DNA of 64,000 nt from assembly GCF_000378165.1 (NCBI RefSeq), contig NZ_KB899338.1, positions 1 to 64,000 on the forward strand, written 5' to 3'. Position numbers and translations under genes: made by a program. Under the pieces are notes generated by a model that was given only the letters and a program-made list of their open reading frames with translations, searched no databases and was not told the DNA's origin. Below, in pieces: positions 34,151-42,180 of this stretch; positions within the stretch are counted from its first letter, which is position 1, and every line of letters starts with the position of its first letter. This DNA is from Saccharibacter floricola DSM 15669 (lineage in GTDB: Bacteria; Pseudomonadota; Alphaproteobacteria; Acetobacterales; Acetobacteraceae).

Positions 34151-34549
34151 ATGACTGGATTAAATCGTGATCGCTTAAAAAATGCACGCAAGGCAGCTCA
34201 CCTCACGCAGGATGAAGTGGGCGCAGCCCTTGGCAAAAGTCGTGCATTTTTATCTGATATTGAATCAGGCAAGAAAACCGGATCGTTAGAAACGCTTATC
34301 GCACTGTCCCAACTTTATAACGTCTCTCTCGATTTCTTGTGTGGTCTCTCTTCGGGTTCGGATAATGAGTCTGAAGAGTATATCGTCCATGAGCCGGATG
34401 AGAGGCGTCTTATTGCTATCTGGCGCCTCATAAGCGAGGCGGAGCGTCTTGATCTCATGACTAGTCTGGCCTTGAAAATGGCGGGACGAGGTGGAAAAGC
34501 GCTTTCTGGACATGAAGAAACCCCTCAAAAGACGCCTAATATCTCTTAG
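34151..34549 (+). CDS. CI-like prophage repressor
   Basis: A 132-residue protein. The N-terminal HTH_3 is clear: 'LKNARKAAHLTQDEVGAALG', 'SRAFLSDIESGKK', 'LSQLYNVSLDFLCGL'. The C-terminal 60 residues have no S24 peptidase, so this is a short repressor that would not be cleaved by the RecA/LexA-type route. It lies on the other strand from the Cro-like gene. Operators flank it on both sides, the second pair overlapping its stop codon, so it can control both early operons. Confidence 0.8.
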   Translation: MTGLNRDRLKNARKAAHLTQDEVGAALGKSRAFLSDIESGKKTGSLETLIALSQLYNVSLDFLCGLSSGSDNESEEYIVHEPDERRLIAIWRLISEAERLDLMTSLALKMAGRGGKALSGHEETPQKTPNIS

Positions 34550-34588
34550 AGAGACATTTTTCTATTGCGATAAGTCTCTTTTGGAGAC
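34541..34588. promoter_or_regulatory. Two repressor operators before the rightward early operon
   Basis: ATCTCTTAGAGAGAC at 34541-34555 and GTCTCTTTTGGAGAC at 34574-34588 match the GTCTC-N5-GAGAC sites of the switch region (the first with one change), their starts 33 bp apart. They lie 57 to 100 bases before the first gene of the rightward operon and probably overlap its promoter. Confidence 0.7.
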
Positions 34589-34644
34589 ATATTGCCCTCA
34601 TACCGAACGAAGCGCCCCACGTCGGGGCGTAGGAGGAGGGTAAG

Positions 34645-34968
34645 ATGGAAATAGAAGACCGTCAGGAAGCTCTTCGGAGAAGGGGCGAAAGCCTGCGTGA
34701 AATGTCCCGTGCATTTCTAATGATGAGCACAATCCTGCCTCTGAACGAAGAGGCCAACAAGGAAACTTACGCAGCATTTGGAGATTCAGCGAACCTACTC
34801 AGTGAGGCGTTCAAGCACCATCCCAATTGTGCGACGGGGAAAGACAACATCAACTCAGAGCTGCTTTTAAAGCTAAGAAAAGCCGCAGATGCTCTTGGTG
34901 AGGCAGGGGGAGAATCCCATCGTTGTGCTGATGCCTTTGCACGTCAGGCGAAGGAGGCCGCGCAATGA
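34645..34968 (+). CDS. Hypothetical early protein
   Basis: A 107-residue helical, polar protein with GGAGGAGGG before ATG 34645. First gene of the rightward early operon. 'RRGESLREMSRAFLMMSTIL' and a C-terminal 'LRKAADALGEAGGES' helix suggest a small helical bundle. No family is recognised. Four-base overlap with the next gene. Confidence 0.55.
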   Translation: MEIEDRQEALRRRGESLREMSRAFLMMSTILPLNEEANKETYAAFGDSANLLSEAFKHHPNCATGKDNINSELLLKLRKAADALGEAGGESHRCADAFARQAKEAAQ

Positions 34969-35285
34969 TCTACCTTCACGCAGTACCGCAGCCACAGCCG
35001 AGCGTCTTTGAGCAGATTGAGAGTGCTGATCCACGTACTCTTAGCGACGAGACGATCCTTTCTTTTGCTCAACGTCTCTCCCAGTGGGTAGGGCGTATGG
35101 CTGCTGCAAGTCGTGGCGCTGAACAAGAAGCGTTTAACGAACTAGAATACGGCGTTGAGACCGTTGTTCAGCATTACACACCCTACATGCCCGATCCACT
35201 TGACCGTTTACGCCAAGGCAAGACGTCGCCCGTAAGCTCAATCAAGACGAGAAGGTGCTGGGGTGATGTTGGATACGACTATTAG
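34965..35285 (+). CDS. Hypothetical early protein
   Basis: A 106-residue protein, mainly helical ('LSDETILSFAQRLSQWVGRM', 'EAFNELEYGVETVVQHY'). It overlaps both neighbours by 4-20 bp. No domain recognised. Confidence 0.5.
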   Translation: MIYLHAVPQPQPSVFEQIESADPRTLSDETILSFAQRLSQWVGRMAAASRGAEQEAFNELEYGVETVVQHYTPYMPDPLDRLRQGKTSPVSSIKTRRCWGDVGYDY

Positions 35286-35529
35286 TGTTTCCAGAAAGCA
35301 GATCACTGATGCACAAGCTGATCTTATTTCAAGGGAAGATTTAGAGAGTCATTATGGCTTAGAACGTCTCTTCTTTACTGGAGTGATTTTCAGCTCTGCC
35401 TTCCGAACGCTTGCAAAAGTGAGCCAATCCAAAGAATTGGCAGATTCAATCGAAGGTGTTTCAAAGGCGCTTGATACCCTTTCTTCTCAAGCACAGATTG
35501 AGCGTCAAAAGCTCCTTAGCAGCAAGTAA
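35266..35529 (+). CDS. Hypothetical early protein
   Basis: An 87-residue helical protein starting at ATG 35266, with GGTG/GGGG purines upstream, overlapping the end of the previous gene. 'FFTGVIFSSAFRTLAKVSQS' may be a partly buried helix. No domain is recognised. Confidence 0.5.
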   Translation: MLDTTISVSRKQITDAQADLISREDLESHYGLERLFFTGVIFSSAFRTLAKVSQSKELADSIEGVSKALDTLSSQAQIERQKLLSSK

Positions 35530-35560
35530 CCACCCCAAGTAAAAGCCAAGGATCGAAACA

Positions 35561-35779
35561 ATGCTGAAACACGCAAACAGGAAAGCTGTGTCTAACGTGC
35601 GCGATAGAGAGCTTGACCAGCAATACGGCCTCTGGATCCGCGCTTACGAAGAAGCCGGACGCTACCGAAGCCGTGGCCAAGTCGCGGAAGCAGACCGAAC
35701 CATGAGGCTCGTGCCCAATATTGAGAATGAGATTGCTCTTTTAGGTGGCGAATTTCCTCAACAGGAGGCGCGGTCATGA
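35561..35779 (+). CDS. Hypothetical early protein
   Basis: A 72-residue charged helical protein. 'YGLWIRAYEEAGRYRSRGQV' resembles a short TPR-like or Arg-rich helical hairpin. Its stop overlaps the start of the exonuclease gene by four bases, so it is coupled to it, perhaps as an accessory factor. Confidence 0.5.
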   Translation: MLKHANRKAVSNVRDRELDQQYGLWIRAYEEAGRYRSRGQVAEADRTMRLVPNIENEIALLGGEFPQQEARS

Positions 35780-36672
35780 AGCCTCTGATTACACAACCAG
35801 GCATCTATGATCTCAGTAATGAGCAGTATCATGCTGATCCATGCCCAGAGCCAAGCCTGTCTAATTCGATTGCAAAGGTATTGCTAAAGCAGAGCCCTCT
35901 TCACGCCCATTTTCATCATCCGCGCTTAAACCCTAACAGGGCATCAGGATCGCCAAGTTCCGAGATGGAAAAAGGTTCTGCCTTGCATCGGCTGGTTTTG
36001 GGCAAAGGATCAGACATTGCCGTTCTCCCATTCGATAATTACCAGACCAATAAAGCTAAAGAGGCTCGCAATTGTGCCCGTGCGGAGGGAAAGATTGTTC
36101 TTTTAAAGAAGGATTTTGACGAGATTTCTGCCTGTGCTCAAGCGGCTAAAGCTCAACTTCTGCAACGTGAAGATTGTTCTGAATTATTCGGCCCCGGACA
36201 AGCAGAGGCAACGATTGCGTGGAAGAGCAGCGGTTCTTGGTGCCGTGGTATGGTGGATTTTCTGCCAGATAATCCAAGAGTCCCGTTGTTTGACCTCAAA
36301 GGAACGACAAAAAGCGCAAGCCCTCATGAATGGAGCCGCTCGCTCGTTAGTGAATATCGCACACAAGACCGGTTTTATGCTCGCGGCCTGAAAGCACTCC
36401 GAGGTGTGACGCCTCAACCTATGCGGTTCGTCGTCGTGGAAATGTATGCGCCCTATGCCGTGTCTGTTTTTACGCCTGCGCAAAGCTTGATGCATGTCGC
36501 TGATGAAAACGTCACATGCGCTATTCGTCTGTGGAGCGAGTGCATGAAAACGAATAGATGGCCCGGTTACGCGCATATGGCGCATGTGGAGGCCCCGGCT
36601 TGGCTGCTGCGTGAGCAAGAAGATCAAGAGCTTAGAGACGATATTTTAGCAGAATTTGGAGCTGTAGCATGA
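35776..36672 (+). CDS. PD-(D/E)XK exonuclease (RecE/exodeoxyribonuclease VIII-like)
   Basis: A 298-residue protein. The start 'PGIYDLSNEQYHADPCPEPS' and 'LSNSIAKVLL' are the usual beginning of phage exonuclease VIII-like PDDEXK proteins. 'EKGSALHRLVLG' is the G-x-x-x-H helix, 'CRGMVDFL' and 'LFDLKGTTKSA' provide the metal-binding D and D-x-K, and 'YRTQDRFYARGL' is the QxxxY-type helix. It degrades one strand of DNA ends for recombination. It overlaps the ATPase gene by four bases. Confidence 0.85.
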   Translation: MKPLITQPGIYDLSNEQYHADPCPEPSLSNSIAKVLLKQSPLHAHFHHPRLNPNRASGSPSSEMEKGSALHRLVLGKGSDIAVLPFDNYQTNKAKEARNCARAEGKIVLLKKDFDEISACAQAAKAQLLQREDCSELFGPGQAEATIAWKSSGSWCRGMVDFLPDNPRVPLFDLKGTTKSASPHEWSRSLVSEYRTQDRFYARGLKALRGVTPQPMRFVVVEMYAPYAVSVFTPAQSLMHVADENVTCAIRLWSECMKTNRWPGYAHMAHVEAPAWLLREQEDQELRDDILAEFGAVA

Positions 36673-37703
36673 GCTTTACCATTAAACCCGCGATAAGAGA
36701 GAAAATTGGTCTTCTGTTCGGCATCGCCGGAGCTTCTGGCTCAGGCAAGACATTCTCAGCTTTGACATTGGCAGAAGGCATTAAGGGCAAGAATGGCAAG
36801 ATTGCTGTAATTGATACAGAAGCAGGGCGTGCATTGCACTATGCACCATGTCCGGGTGAAAAAGCCGATCCCTCTAAAGGGACATTCGACTTTCTGCATC
36901 TGGACTTTCAGCCTCCTTTCGAGCCGATGCGTTATGTCGCGGCGATTAAAGCGGCTGAAGATGCCGGGGCAACCGTCATTGTGATCGACAGTATGAGCCA
37001 TGAGTGGGACGGAGAAGGTGGATGTGCCGATATGGCTGAAGCCGCTGCCTTGGCTGCTGCAACCGATCGCCAAGGGAATGTCGCGCAGTGGAAAATAGAG
37101 GCGATGACAGCGCCGAGCTGGAAAAAGCCGAAGCAGCAACACAAGCGTATGATGGCGCGACTTATTCAAACACGCACACATTTGATCTTTTGCTTGCGCG
37201 CTCAAGAGAAGATCAAGTTTGAAAAGGTGGAGAACCCCCAAACTGGACGGTCGCGAAACGAAATTCGACAGATGGGCTTTCAGCCGATTTGTGAGAAGTC
37301 GTTTATGTTTGAGCTATCAGGTTCGATGACCATGCATCCCGATACGCCTGGTGAGCCCCGGTATGATTTGCCGCGTAAGTTGAACCATGATTTGCAAGTT
37401 ATTTTCCCAGCCGGGAAGCAGATCACATCCGCTGCAGGTGAGCGTTTACAGAGATGGGCAGAAACAGGAACGGATCGGCCCCCGGAAGATAAAAATTTGA
37501 GCGCCACCCGTGAAATGGTGGAGGCTATTCAGGACGCAAAGACCCAAGAAGACCTTGAGGAAGTGACTGCGGATGAGCGCTTTATCAAGCGCAAACAATG
37601 GCTAGAGGAAAAACGTCCCGAACTGTTCGGCCAGGTAGATGCCGCCATCCGTGAAGCCTTGATGCGTTTTGAAGGGGCAGACGATGAGGAGATGCCAGCA
37701 TGA
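36669..37703 (+). CDS. Sak4-like RecA-fold recombination ATPase
   Basis: A 344-residue AAA/RecA-fold protein: Walker A 'GIAGASGSGKTFSALTLAEG' (residues 18-37), a 'IAVIDTEAGRAL' strand, Walker B 'TVIVIDSMSHEWDGEGG' (about 96-112), and a C-terminal helical region. This matches AAA_24/Sak4 ATPases that replace RecT/Beta in many phages and work with a phage SSB. Position behind an exonuclease and presence of an ssb gene in the same prophage agree. Confidence 0.8.
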   Translation: MSFTIKPAIREKIGLLFGIAGASGSGKTFSALTLAEGIKGKNGKIAVIDTEAGRALHYAPCPGEKADPSKGTFDFLHLDFQPPFEPMRYVAAIKAAEDAGATVIVIDSMSHEWDGEGGCADMAEAAALAAATDRQGNVAQWKIEAMTAPSWKKPKQQHKRMMARLIQTRTHLIFCLRAQEKIKFEKVENPQTGRSRNEIRQMGFQPICEKSFMFELSGSMTMHPDTPGEPRYDLPRKLNHDLQVIFPAGKQITSAAGERLQRWAETGTDRPPEDKNLSATREMVEAIQDAKTQEDLEEVTADERFIKRKQWLEEKRPELFGQVDAAIREALMRFEGADDEEMPA

Positions 37704-37900
37704 GCCTCTTCCTCATCTTCTGCCTCGCCGCAGCATTCTACGGCCTCATCGGTGCGACACTCTGGGCCGTATTCGAGCTAACACAGCCACAGCAGAGCTA
37801 CGTGCCAACAGAAACCCGCGTTGTCGCTTCGTTCATGTGGCCGGTGCTCTTATGCGGCCCGATCATCCGCTTGCTGCGTAAAATCAGGAGGGGGCTGTGA
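37700..37900 (+). CDS. Small membrane protein
   Basis: A 66-residue protein whose ATG overlaps the ATPase stop. The first 30 residues are a membrane helix ('LFLIFCLAAAFYGLIGATLW'); a second hydrophobic stretch 'FMWPVLLCGPIIRLLRK' follows, with a positive tail. Function unknown. Confidence 0.5.
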   Translation: MSLFLIFCLAAAFYGLIGATLWAVFELTQPQQSYVPTETRVVASFMWPVLLCGPIIRLLRKIRRGL

Positions 37901-38130
37901 TGATTTTAGTTCAAGCCGAGATAGACGCAGATGACGCCATTAGTCAGGTCGATGATAAAGAACTGCTGGAAGAAGTCGTGAGCCGCAAACTCAATCTACC
38001 TCCAGCAAAACCATGTGATGTAACGGGCAATGAACTGGTCGCTGATTTGATGCGTGCTTTTGAGACGCGAGACCGAAGCGAATTTAGTTACCTGCTCGAC
38101 AAAGTATACAACCTTGCGGAGGGCATATGA
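37900..38130 (+). CDS. Hypothetical early protein
   Basis: A 76-residue acidic protein from ATG 37900 (ATGA overlap with the previous stop). It starts as a strand ('ILVQAEIDADDAI') then becomes helical ('KELLEEVVSRKLNL'). No family is recognised. Confidence 0.5.
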   Translation: MILVQAEIDADDAISQVDDKELLEEVVSRKLNLPPAKPCDVTGNELVADLMRAFETRDRSEFSYLLDKVYNLAEGI

Positions 38131-38558
38131 TGTTCATTGCACTAAAGGCGTGCCCGTTCTGTGGGAGCCGTGAACTTGGGTGTGATGGACATTACTTCTA
38201 TTGCACGACGTGTCATGCAACCGGCCCAGATGAGCCGTTGCCAGATCGTGCGTGGGCTGCACAACGCTGGAGCCGACGTTGCGAATGGGTTCTGTTCCGT
38301 GAGGCATTAGCGATGCCGGGCTTTCGATATGGCGTTCGCTACCCCGCCAAGTTCCCAACAGCCTCGGAACCGCATCGCTATGGGCATGTGAAGGCTAGAA
38401 AGAATGCTGATGGACGTATGTTTTACTACGTCAACGGCTTGCACCAGCAAACGTTAGACACTCGGGCAGAAGAGCTTTGGGGCGAACCAGTAGTCGGCGA
38501 CGTGCTCGTTCTTGTCTCAGCTTTGGAGGAATACGCAGAACAGGAGGGAGGGGAATGA
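38127..38558 (+). CDS. Lar-like zinc-ribbon protein with C-terminal extension
   Basis: A 143-residue protein. Residues 6-45 are a Lar-type zinc ribbon: 'ALKACPFCGS', 'YFYCTTCHATGPDEPL' and 'AWAAQRWSRR', the pattern of restriction-alleviation proteins. The C-terminal 95 residues are an extra, unassigned domain. Lar protects phage DNA from type I restriction; the extension is not typical of it, so a different zinc-ribbon role is possible. Overlaps by four bases with both neighbours. Confidence 0.65.
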   Translation: MMFIALKACPFCGSRELGCDGHYFYCTTCHATGPDEPLPDRAWAAQRWSRRCEWVLFREALAMPGFRYGVRYPAKFPTASEPHRYGHVKARKNADGRMFYYVNGLHQQTLDTRAEELWGEPVVGDVLVLVSALEEYAEQEGGE

Positions 38559-38785
38559 CGCAAGTAGAAAAAAGAAGAGAGATTCTATTCGAAAGTGGGG
38601 AACTTTTGACGCTAGATGAGATTTTGGAAAAAACAAAATTTAGTAAGACGTATATTTATGCCTCAATGAAAAATGGCCGTTTCCCTCGTTCAATTAAATT
38701 TAGCACAAAAACAGTTCGTTGGCCTTCAGATGACGTCAATAAATGGTTTGAAGCTTTTATTAATGGCTGCGCACCTGCAGAATAG
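38555..38785 (+). CDS. AlpA-family excisionase/regulator
   Basis: A 76-residue protein from ATG 38555. 'LLTLDEILEKTKFSKTYIYA' and 'NGRFPRSIKFSTKTVRWPSD' followed by 'VNKWFEAFI' is the AlpA winged-helix pattern. AlpA-like proteins near integrases act as excisionases. The gene ends convergent with the integrase gene, overlapping it by 26 bp. With the integrase broken it has no intact partner here. Confidence 0.85.
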   Translation: MTQVEKRREILFESGELLTLDEILEKTKFSKTYIYASMKNGRFPRSIKFSTKTVRWPSDDVNKWFEAFINGCAPAE

Positions 38786-39961
38786 CAGAAGTTGGTTTCG
38801 CATCACGTAACAGGAGATTTGCCCATTCTTGGGCAATCTCCTGTCGTTTTTCCAAGTGTTGTGCTCGGTTATAGGCTGCTTCAACAGAATTTTTCGACGC
38901 ATGAGCAAGCATCATATCAATAGTAGATCGGTCTTCAGGCCTCCGTTCATTCATAATCGTTGAAAATGAGGAACGGAATCCGTGAGGAACGTGCTGCCCT
39001 TCATAGCCTGCTCGTTTAATGAGGGCGCTTAATGTATTTTCTGACATTGGTTTATGAGACCAGCGAACACTTGGGAAAACGAAAGGGGATTTCCCTGTTA
39101 GAGGCTTAATAACTTCTAAAATAGCTCGGGCTTGGCTGGGAAGCGGGACAACGTGATCTCTTCGCATTTTCATACGATTTTCTGGAATTTTCCAAATATG
39201 TCCCGTGACTTCATCCCAACTCATACCTCTTACTTCATTTGACCTCACAGCGGTTAGGGCGAGAAAGCGCATAGCTAATAATGTAACGGGGTGGGCTGGG
39301 AAGTTTTCTATTGCATTCAACATATGTCGTAAGCGCGATAGGTTTGTTATGGCCGGCTGCTTCCCTTTTGTACGGGCGAAAGAAGCGATTTTAATTGCGG
39401 GGCCGGATTTGATGTGGCTAGACCATTCGCAATACCATAATCAAAAATAGCACTGATACGTTGACGAACACGGTGGGCTGTTTCATTCGCGCTTGTTTTT
39501 TCAATAGTGCGCAAAACCTCAAGAAGCATTGGAGGGGTTATGGAATTGAGGGGGATAGCTCCAAGGCTCGGCCATACATGGCGCTCTAAGCTTCCGCGCA
39601 CATCTGCACAGTGCTTTTTCACCCAACGAGACTTGTTGTGCTCAAGCCATTCTTCACTCACACGACGGAAATGATCGTCTGTCTTATAAGCCTTCGCTCG
39701 CCTTTGTTTACGGGTTAGAGAGGGGGCTCGTCCTTCTCGCAACTCTGCACGTGCATCATCACGTGCCTGTCATGCTGAGGATAGGGTAACTTCTGGATAT
39801 TTCCCGAACGACAAAAGACGTTCCTTGCCACCGAAGCGATATTTCATACGCCACAGGCGAGAACCGTTAGGCTGGACATAAAGAAATAGACCTTGGGAAT
39901 CGCTTAGTTTATAAGGTTTTTCAGCACCTTTTGCTTTCCGCGCTGCAACGTCTGTTAGCAT
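38760..39961 (-). pseudogene. Tyrosine integrase, broken by a TGA and a frameshift
   Basis: Three pieces make one P4-type integrase of about 400 residues. Piece 1 (39961-39770, 'LSDSQGLFLYVQPNGSRLWR', DUF4102 arm-binding start) ends in TGA at 39769-39767; reading on in the same frame gives the expected 'QARDDARAELREGR'. Piece 2 (to 39347) is the core-binding domain ('VKKHCADVRGSLERHVWPSL'). A -1 frame change near 39371-39375, where one A of an A run seems missing, leads into piece 3. Piece 3 has the catalytic parts: 'LTAVRSNEVRG' (first Arg), 'HVPHGFRSSFST' (H-x-x-R) and 'DMMLAHASKNSVEAAYNR' (H and Tyr). CGA to TGA is a one-base change. The prophage probably cannot excise by itself. Confidence 0.88.
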
Positions 39962-40028
39962 GATACCCCCTTTTTCCGTGGCTTCAACTGCACGTATGTG
40001 GATATATTGGGACTGTTTTATGGATAAT

Positions 40029-40048
40029 AATGGCGGTTAACTGCCATT
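40029..40048. promoter_or_regulatory. 20-bp palindrome between integrase and tRNA
   Basis: AATGGCGGTTAACTGCCATT is an inverted repeat with only one mismatched pair. It lies 68 bases before the integrase start. Two similar ten-base copies, ATATTGGGAC and ATATGGGGAC, flank it at about 40003 and 40057. These fit an integrase operator or arm-type binding sites of the att region. Confidence 0.5.
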
Positions 40049-40083
40049 AAACCAACATATGGGGACGTATTGTGAGGAATGCA

Positions 40084-40174
40084 TGGCGGAGAGAGTGGGA
40101 TTCGAACCCACGGTACGCTATTAACGTACACACGCTTTCCAAGCGTGCGCCTTAAGCCGCTCGGCCATCTCTCC
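40084..40174 (-). tRNA. tRNA-Ser(GGA), prophage insertion site
   Basis: On the minus strand: acceptor stem GGAGAGA/TCTCTCC with discriminator G and encoded CCA, D-arm with GCC/GGC, anticodon stem CACGC/GCGTG with loop TTGGAAA (anticodon GGA), a long class-II variable arm (GTACG/CGTAC), and T-arm with GGTTCGAATCC. Length 91 including CCA. The prophage integrase lies 3' of it, so the phage crossover probably restored this 3' end. Confidence 0.96.
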
Positions 40175-40201
40175 AGCGAGCGTGTGTGGACAATACCAGC
40201 A

Positions 40202-40855
40202 TTATTTTAAAGTGCAACCCCGATTATGGGCAATTTCAATAAATTTTTCTAAAAGTAGGGCTGATTTTTGGCCGGGAGCACTTTCTACACCTGAGGAGAC
40301 ATCCACAGCGGGAGCATTGCTTGTGGCAATCGCTTCGCGGACATTGTCTGGTGTTAGGCCTCCAGCGAGTAACCATGGAAGAGGAGAGCGCCATTCTTGG
40401 GTGAGTGCCCAGTCGAAGCGTTTGCCAAGGCCTCCGGGACGGGTATCGTTCTTATCTGCTGGGGCTTCTATGATGAATCCATCAGGGAGATTGTCTGACG
40501 AGGTAGGCAAGTCGCTTTTATGCCGAATGCCGTGAGCCTGCCACACAGGAAGATTGAAGTGTTTCCTGAAAGAAAGGGCCTCTTCAACGGATGTGTAAAG
40601 TTGTAAAATATCAAGGGGGACAACGTTGAGTATGTGAGCGATTTCATCAAACGTTGGACGCACAAAGAGGCCAACACGCAATGGCCCACCCTCAGAAGGT
40701 GACGGGACGGATTCATGTAAACACTGAGCGTGCTGAGCCGAAAGTGAGCGAGGGGACGGAGGATAAAAAACAAACCCGACCCATTTTACGCCGAGCTGAG
40801 CGCAGAGCTGGATATCCTCCGTTCGTGTTATCCCGCAGATTTTTACATCACTCAT
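40202..40855 (-). CDS. trpF: Phosphoribosylanthranilate isomerase
   Basis: A 217-residue TIM-barrel enzyme that converts phosphoribosylanthranilate to CdRP in tryptophan synthesis. 'DVKICGITRTEDIQLCAQLG' has the catalytic cysteine; 'WVGFVFYPPSPRSLS' follows; the general-base aspartate lies in 'PAVDVSSGVES', next to the phosphate-binding 'LAGGLTPDNV'. It overlaps pyrF by four bases. Length is normal for the family. Confidence 0.95.
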   Translation of the reverse strand: MSDVKICGITRTEDIQLCAQLGVKWVGFVFYPPSPRSLSAQHAQCLHESVPSPSEGGPLRVGLFVRPTFDEIAHILNVVPLDILQLYTSVEEALSFRKHFNLPVWQAHGIRHKSDLPTSSDNLPDGFIIEAPADKNDTRPGGLGKRFDWALTQEWRSPLPWLLAGGLTPDNVREAIATSNAPAVDVSSGVESAPGQKSALLLEKFIEIAHNRGCTLK

Positions 40856-41565
40856 CGTGCATTAAGCTCGTCTTGGATGTTTTGAGCTGCGAGCGCAGGA
40901 TTTTCAGCACGTGTGATAGGGCGCCCGACGACAATCCAATCAGCTCCAGCTTCGGCAGCTTGGCGAGGGGTCATGATGCGCTTCTGGTCATCTGCTTGAC
41001 TGCCAGCAGGACGAATGCCTGGAACAACAAGTTCGGGAGTGTCTCCAAGAGCGTCGCGTAATGCAACAATTTCATGTGCTGAGCAGACAAGCCCATCTGC
41101 GCCAGCCTGCATGGCGAGACGGCCAAGTCTTACAACTTGCTGAAGGGGGGTTGCGTTAACACCAATTTCAGCAAGGGTTTGGGTGTTCATGCTCGTCAAG
41201 ACGGTTACAGCAAGTAGTTTAGGCCGCTCTAGGTCGTTAGGGAAAGCTTCCTCTAAAACCTCGCGAGAGCGTTGGATCATTTCTGTTCCGCCACTTGCAT
41301 GGATAGTGGTCAGAAGTGGCTTAATAGGGGTTAATGCTTTAAGGCCTGAAGCAACAGTGTTGGGAATATCATGAAGCTTCAGGTCAAGAAATAGTTTTTG
41401 GTGCTGGCTTATATCACTCACAGCCTTCAGACCACATGAGTAAGTGAATTCTAACCCAAGCTTCACGGCATCAACGGCTCCTTCCAGAGAAGAAGCCCAT
41501 TGTTGAGCAGTTGCGAGGTTTAGTGTGTCTAATGCAGCAATAAGGCGGGTGCGACGGTGGGCCAT
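40852..41565 (-). CDS. pyrF: Orotidine 5'-phosphate decarboxylase
   Basis: A 237-residue enzyme of the last UMP-synthesis step. 'LFLDLKLHDIPNTVASGLKA' contains the D-x-K-x-x-D catalytic array; 'LIAALDTLNLATA' at the start and 'VVPGIRPAGSQADDQKR' near the end bind the ligand. Lies between trpF and the LapA-like gene in one transcription unit, an order known in related Alphaproteobacteria. Confidence 0.96.
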   Translation of the reverse strand: MAHRRTRLIAALDTLNLATAQQWASSLEGAVDAVKLGLEFTYSCGLKAVSDISQHQKLFLDLKLHDIPNTVASGLKALTPIKPLLTTIHASGGTEMIQRSREVLEEAFPNDLERPKLLAVTVLTSMNTQTLAEIGVNATPLQQVVRLGRLAMQAGADGLVCSAHEIVALRDALGDTPELVVPGIRPAGSQADDQKRIMTPRQAAEAGADWIVVGRPITRAENPALAAQNIQDELNAR

Positions 41566-41573
41566 TATGAGCG

Positions 41574-41906
41574 TCAGTTCCGAGGTGGCTGAGAAGAAGT
41601 CTCAGAGGGTGTTGAGGATGGTTCTGTTTGAAGTTGCGTAATGCGCTTATGCAGTTCGACGGCTTCTTTTTCAAGAGAGCGAATCTGTCCTTCTGCGCGG
41701 CGTGCGCGGTGGCGTTGACGCAGCTCTCCAATCCATCCAAGGAAAAAGCCCATTAAGAGGGAAAGGATTGTCACAGCAAGGATAAACTTGCCAGTGATGA
41801 CGTGCCAGTCAAATGAGACGAACCAAACGGTCATTGGATCAAGATTGCTGACAGAGAGTAAAACAAAGGGAGCAAGAAAAAGAACACCAATAAGAAGTCT
41901 TATCAT
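41574..41906 (-). CDS. LapA-domain (DUF1049) membrane protein
   Basis: A 110-residue protein with two membrane helices (about 3-22 and 38-62, the second 'FILAVTILSLLMGFFLGWIG') and a cytoplasmic coiled coil ('RAEGQIRSLEKEAVELHKRI'), ending in a S/T/P-rich tail. This is the LapA domain layout linked to lipopolysaccharide assembly. Probably the first gene of the operon with pyrF and trpF. Confidence 0.8.
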   Translation of the reverse strand: MIRLLIGVLFLAPFVLLSVSNLDPMTVWFVSFDWHVITGKFILAVTILSLLMGFFLGWIGELRQRHRARRAEGQIRSLEKEAVELHKRITQLQTEPSSTPSETSSQPPRN

Positions 41907-42180
41907 GGATTAACTCCTAATCCTGTTAAAGAGAGCGATAATGAGGAATATATATTAAGACTTTGTTAGAAGCTTGCAAAGGAATCTCATGGCATACGGC
42001 AGGTTATGATAGCATTTTTATGTTAACAATAAGAGGTTTTTGATGAATTTTACTATTATATTGCACGAAATGCTCCGAAAGGCTTGACGTTGCTCGTTCT
42101 TTCTTTTGTGATTACACGTGGCAGGATTAGATGTAAGGTTTAACTGCCACTTTTTTCTACATTGGGACAGTGACTGCGAA

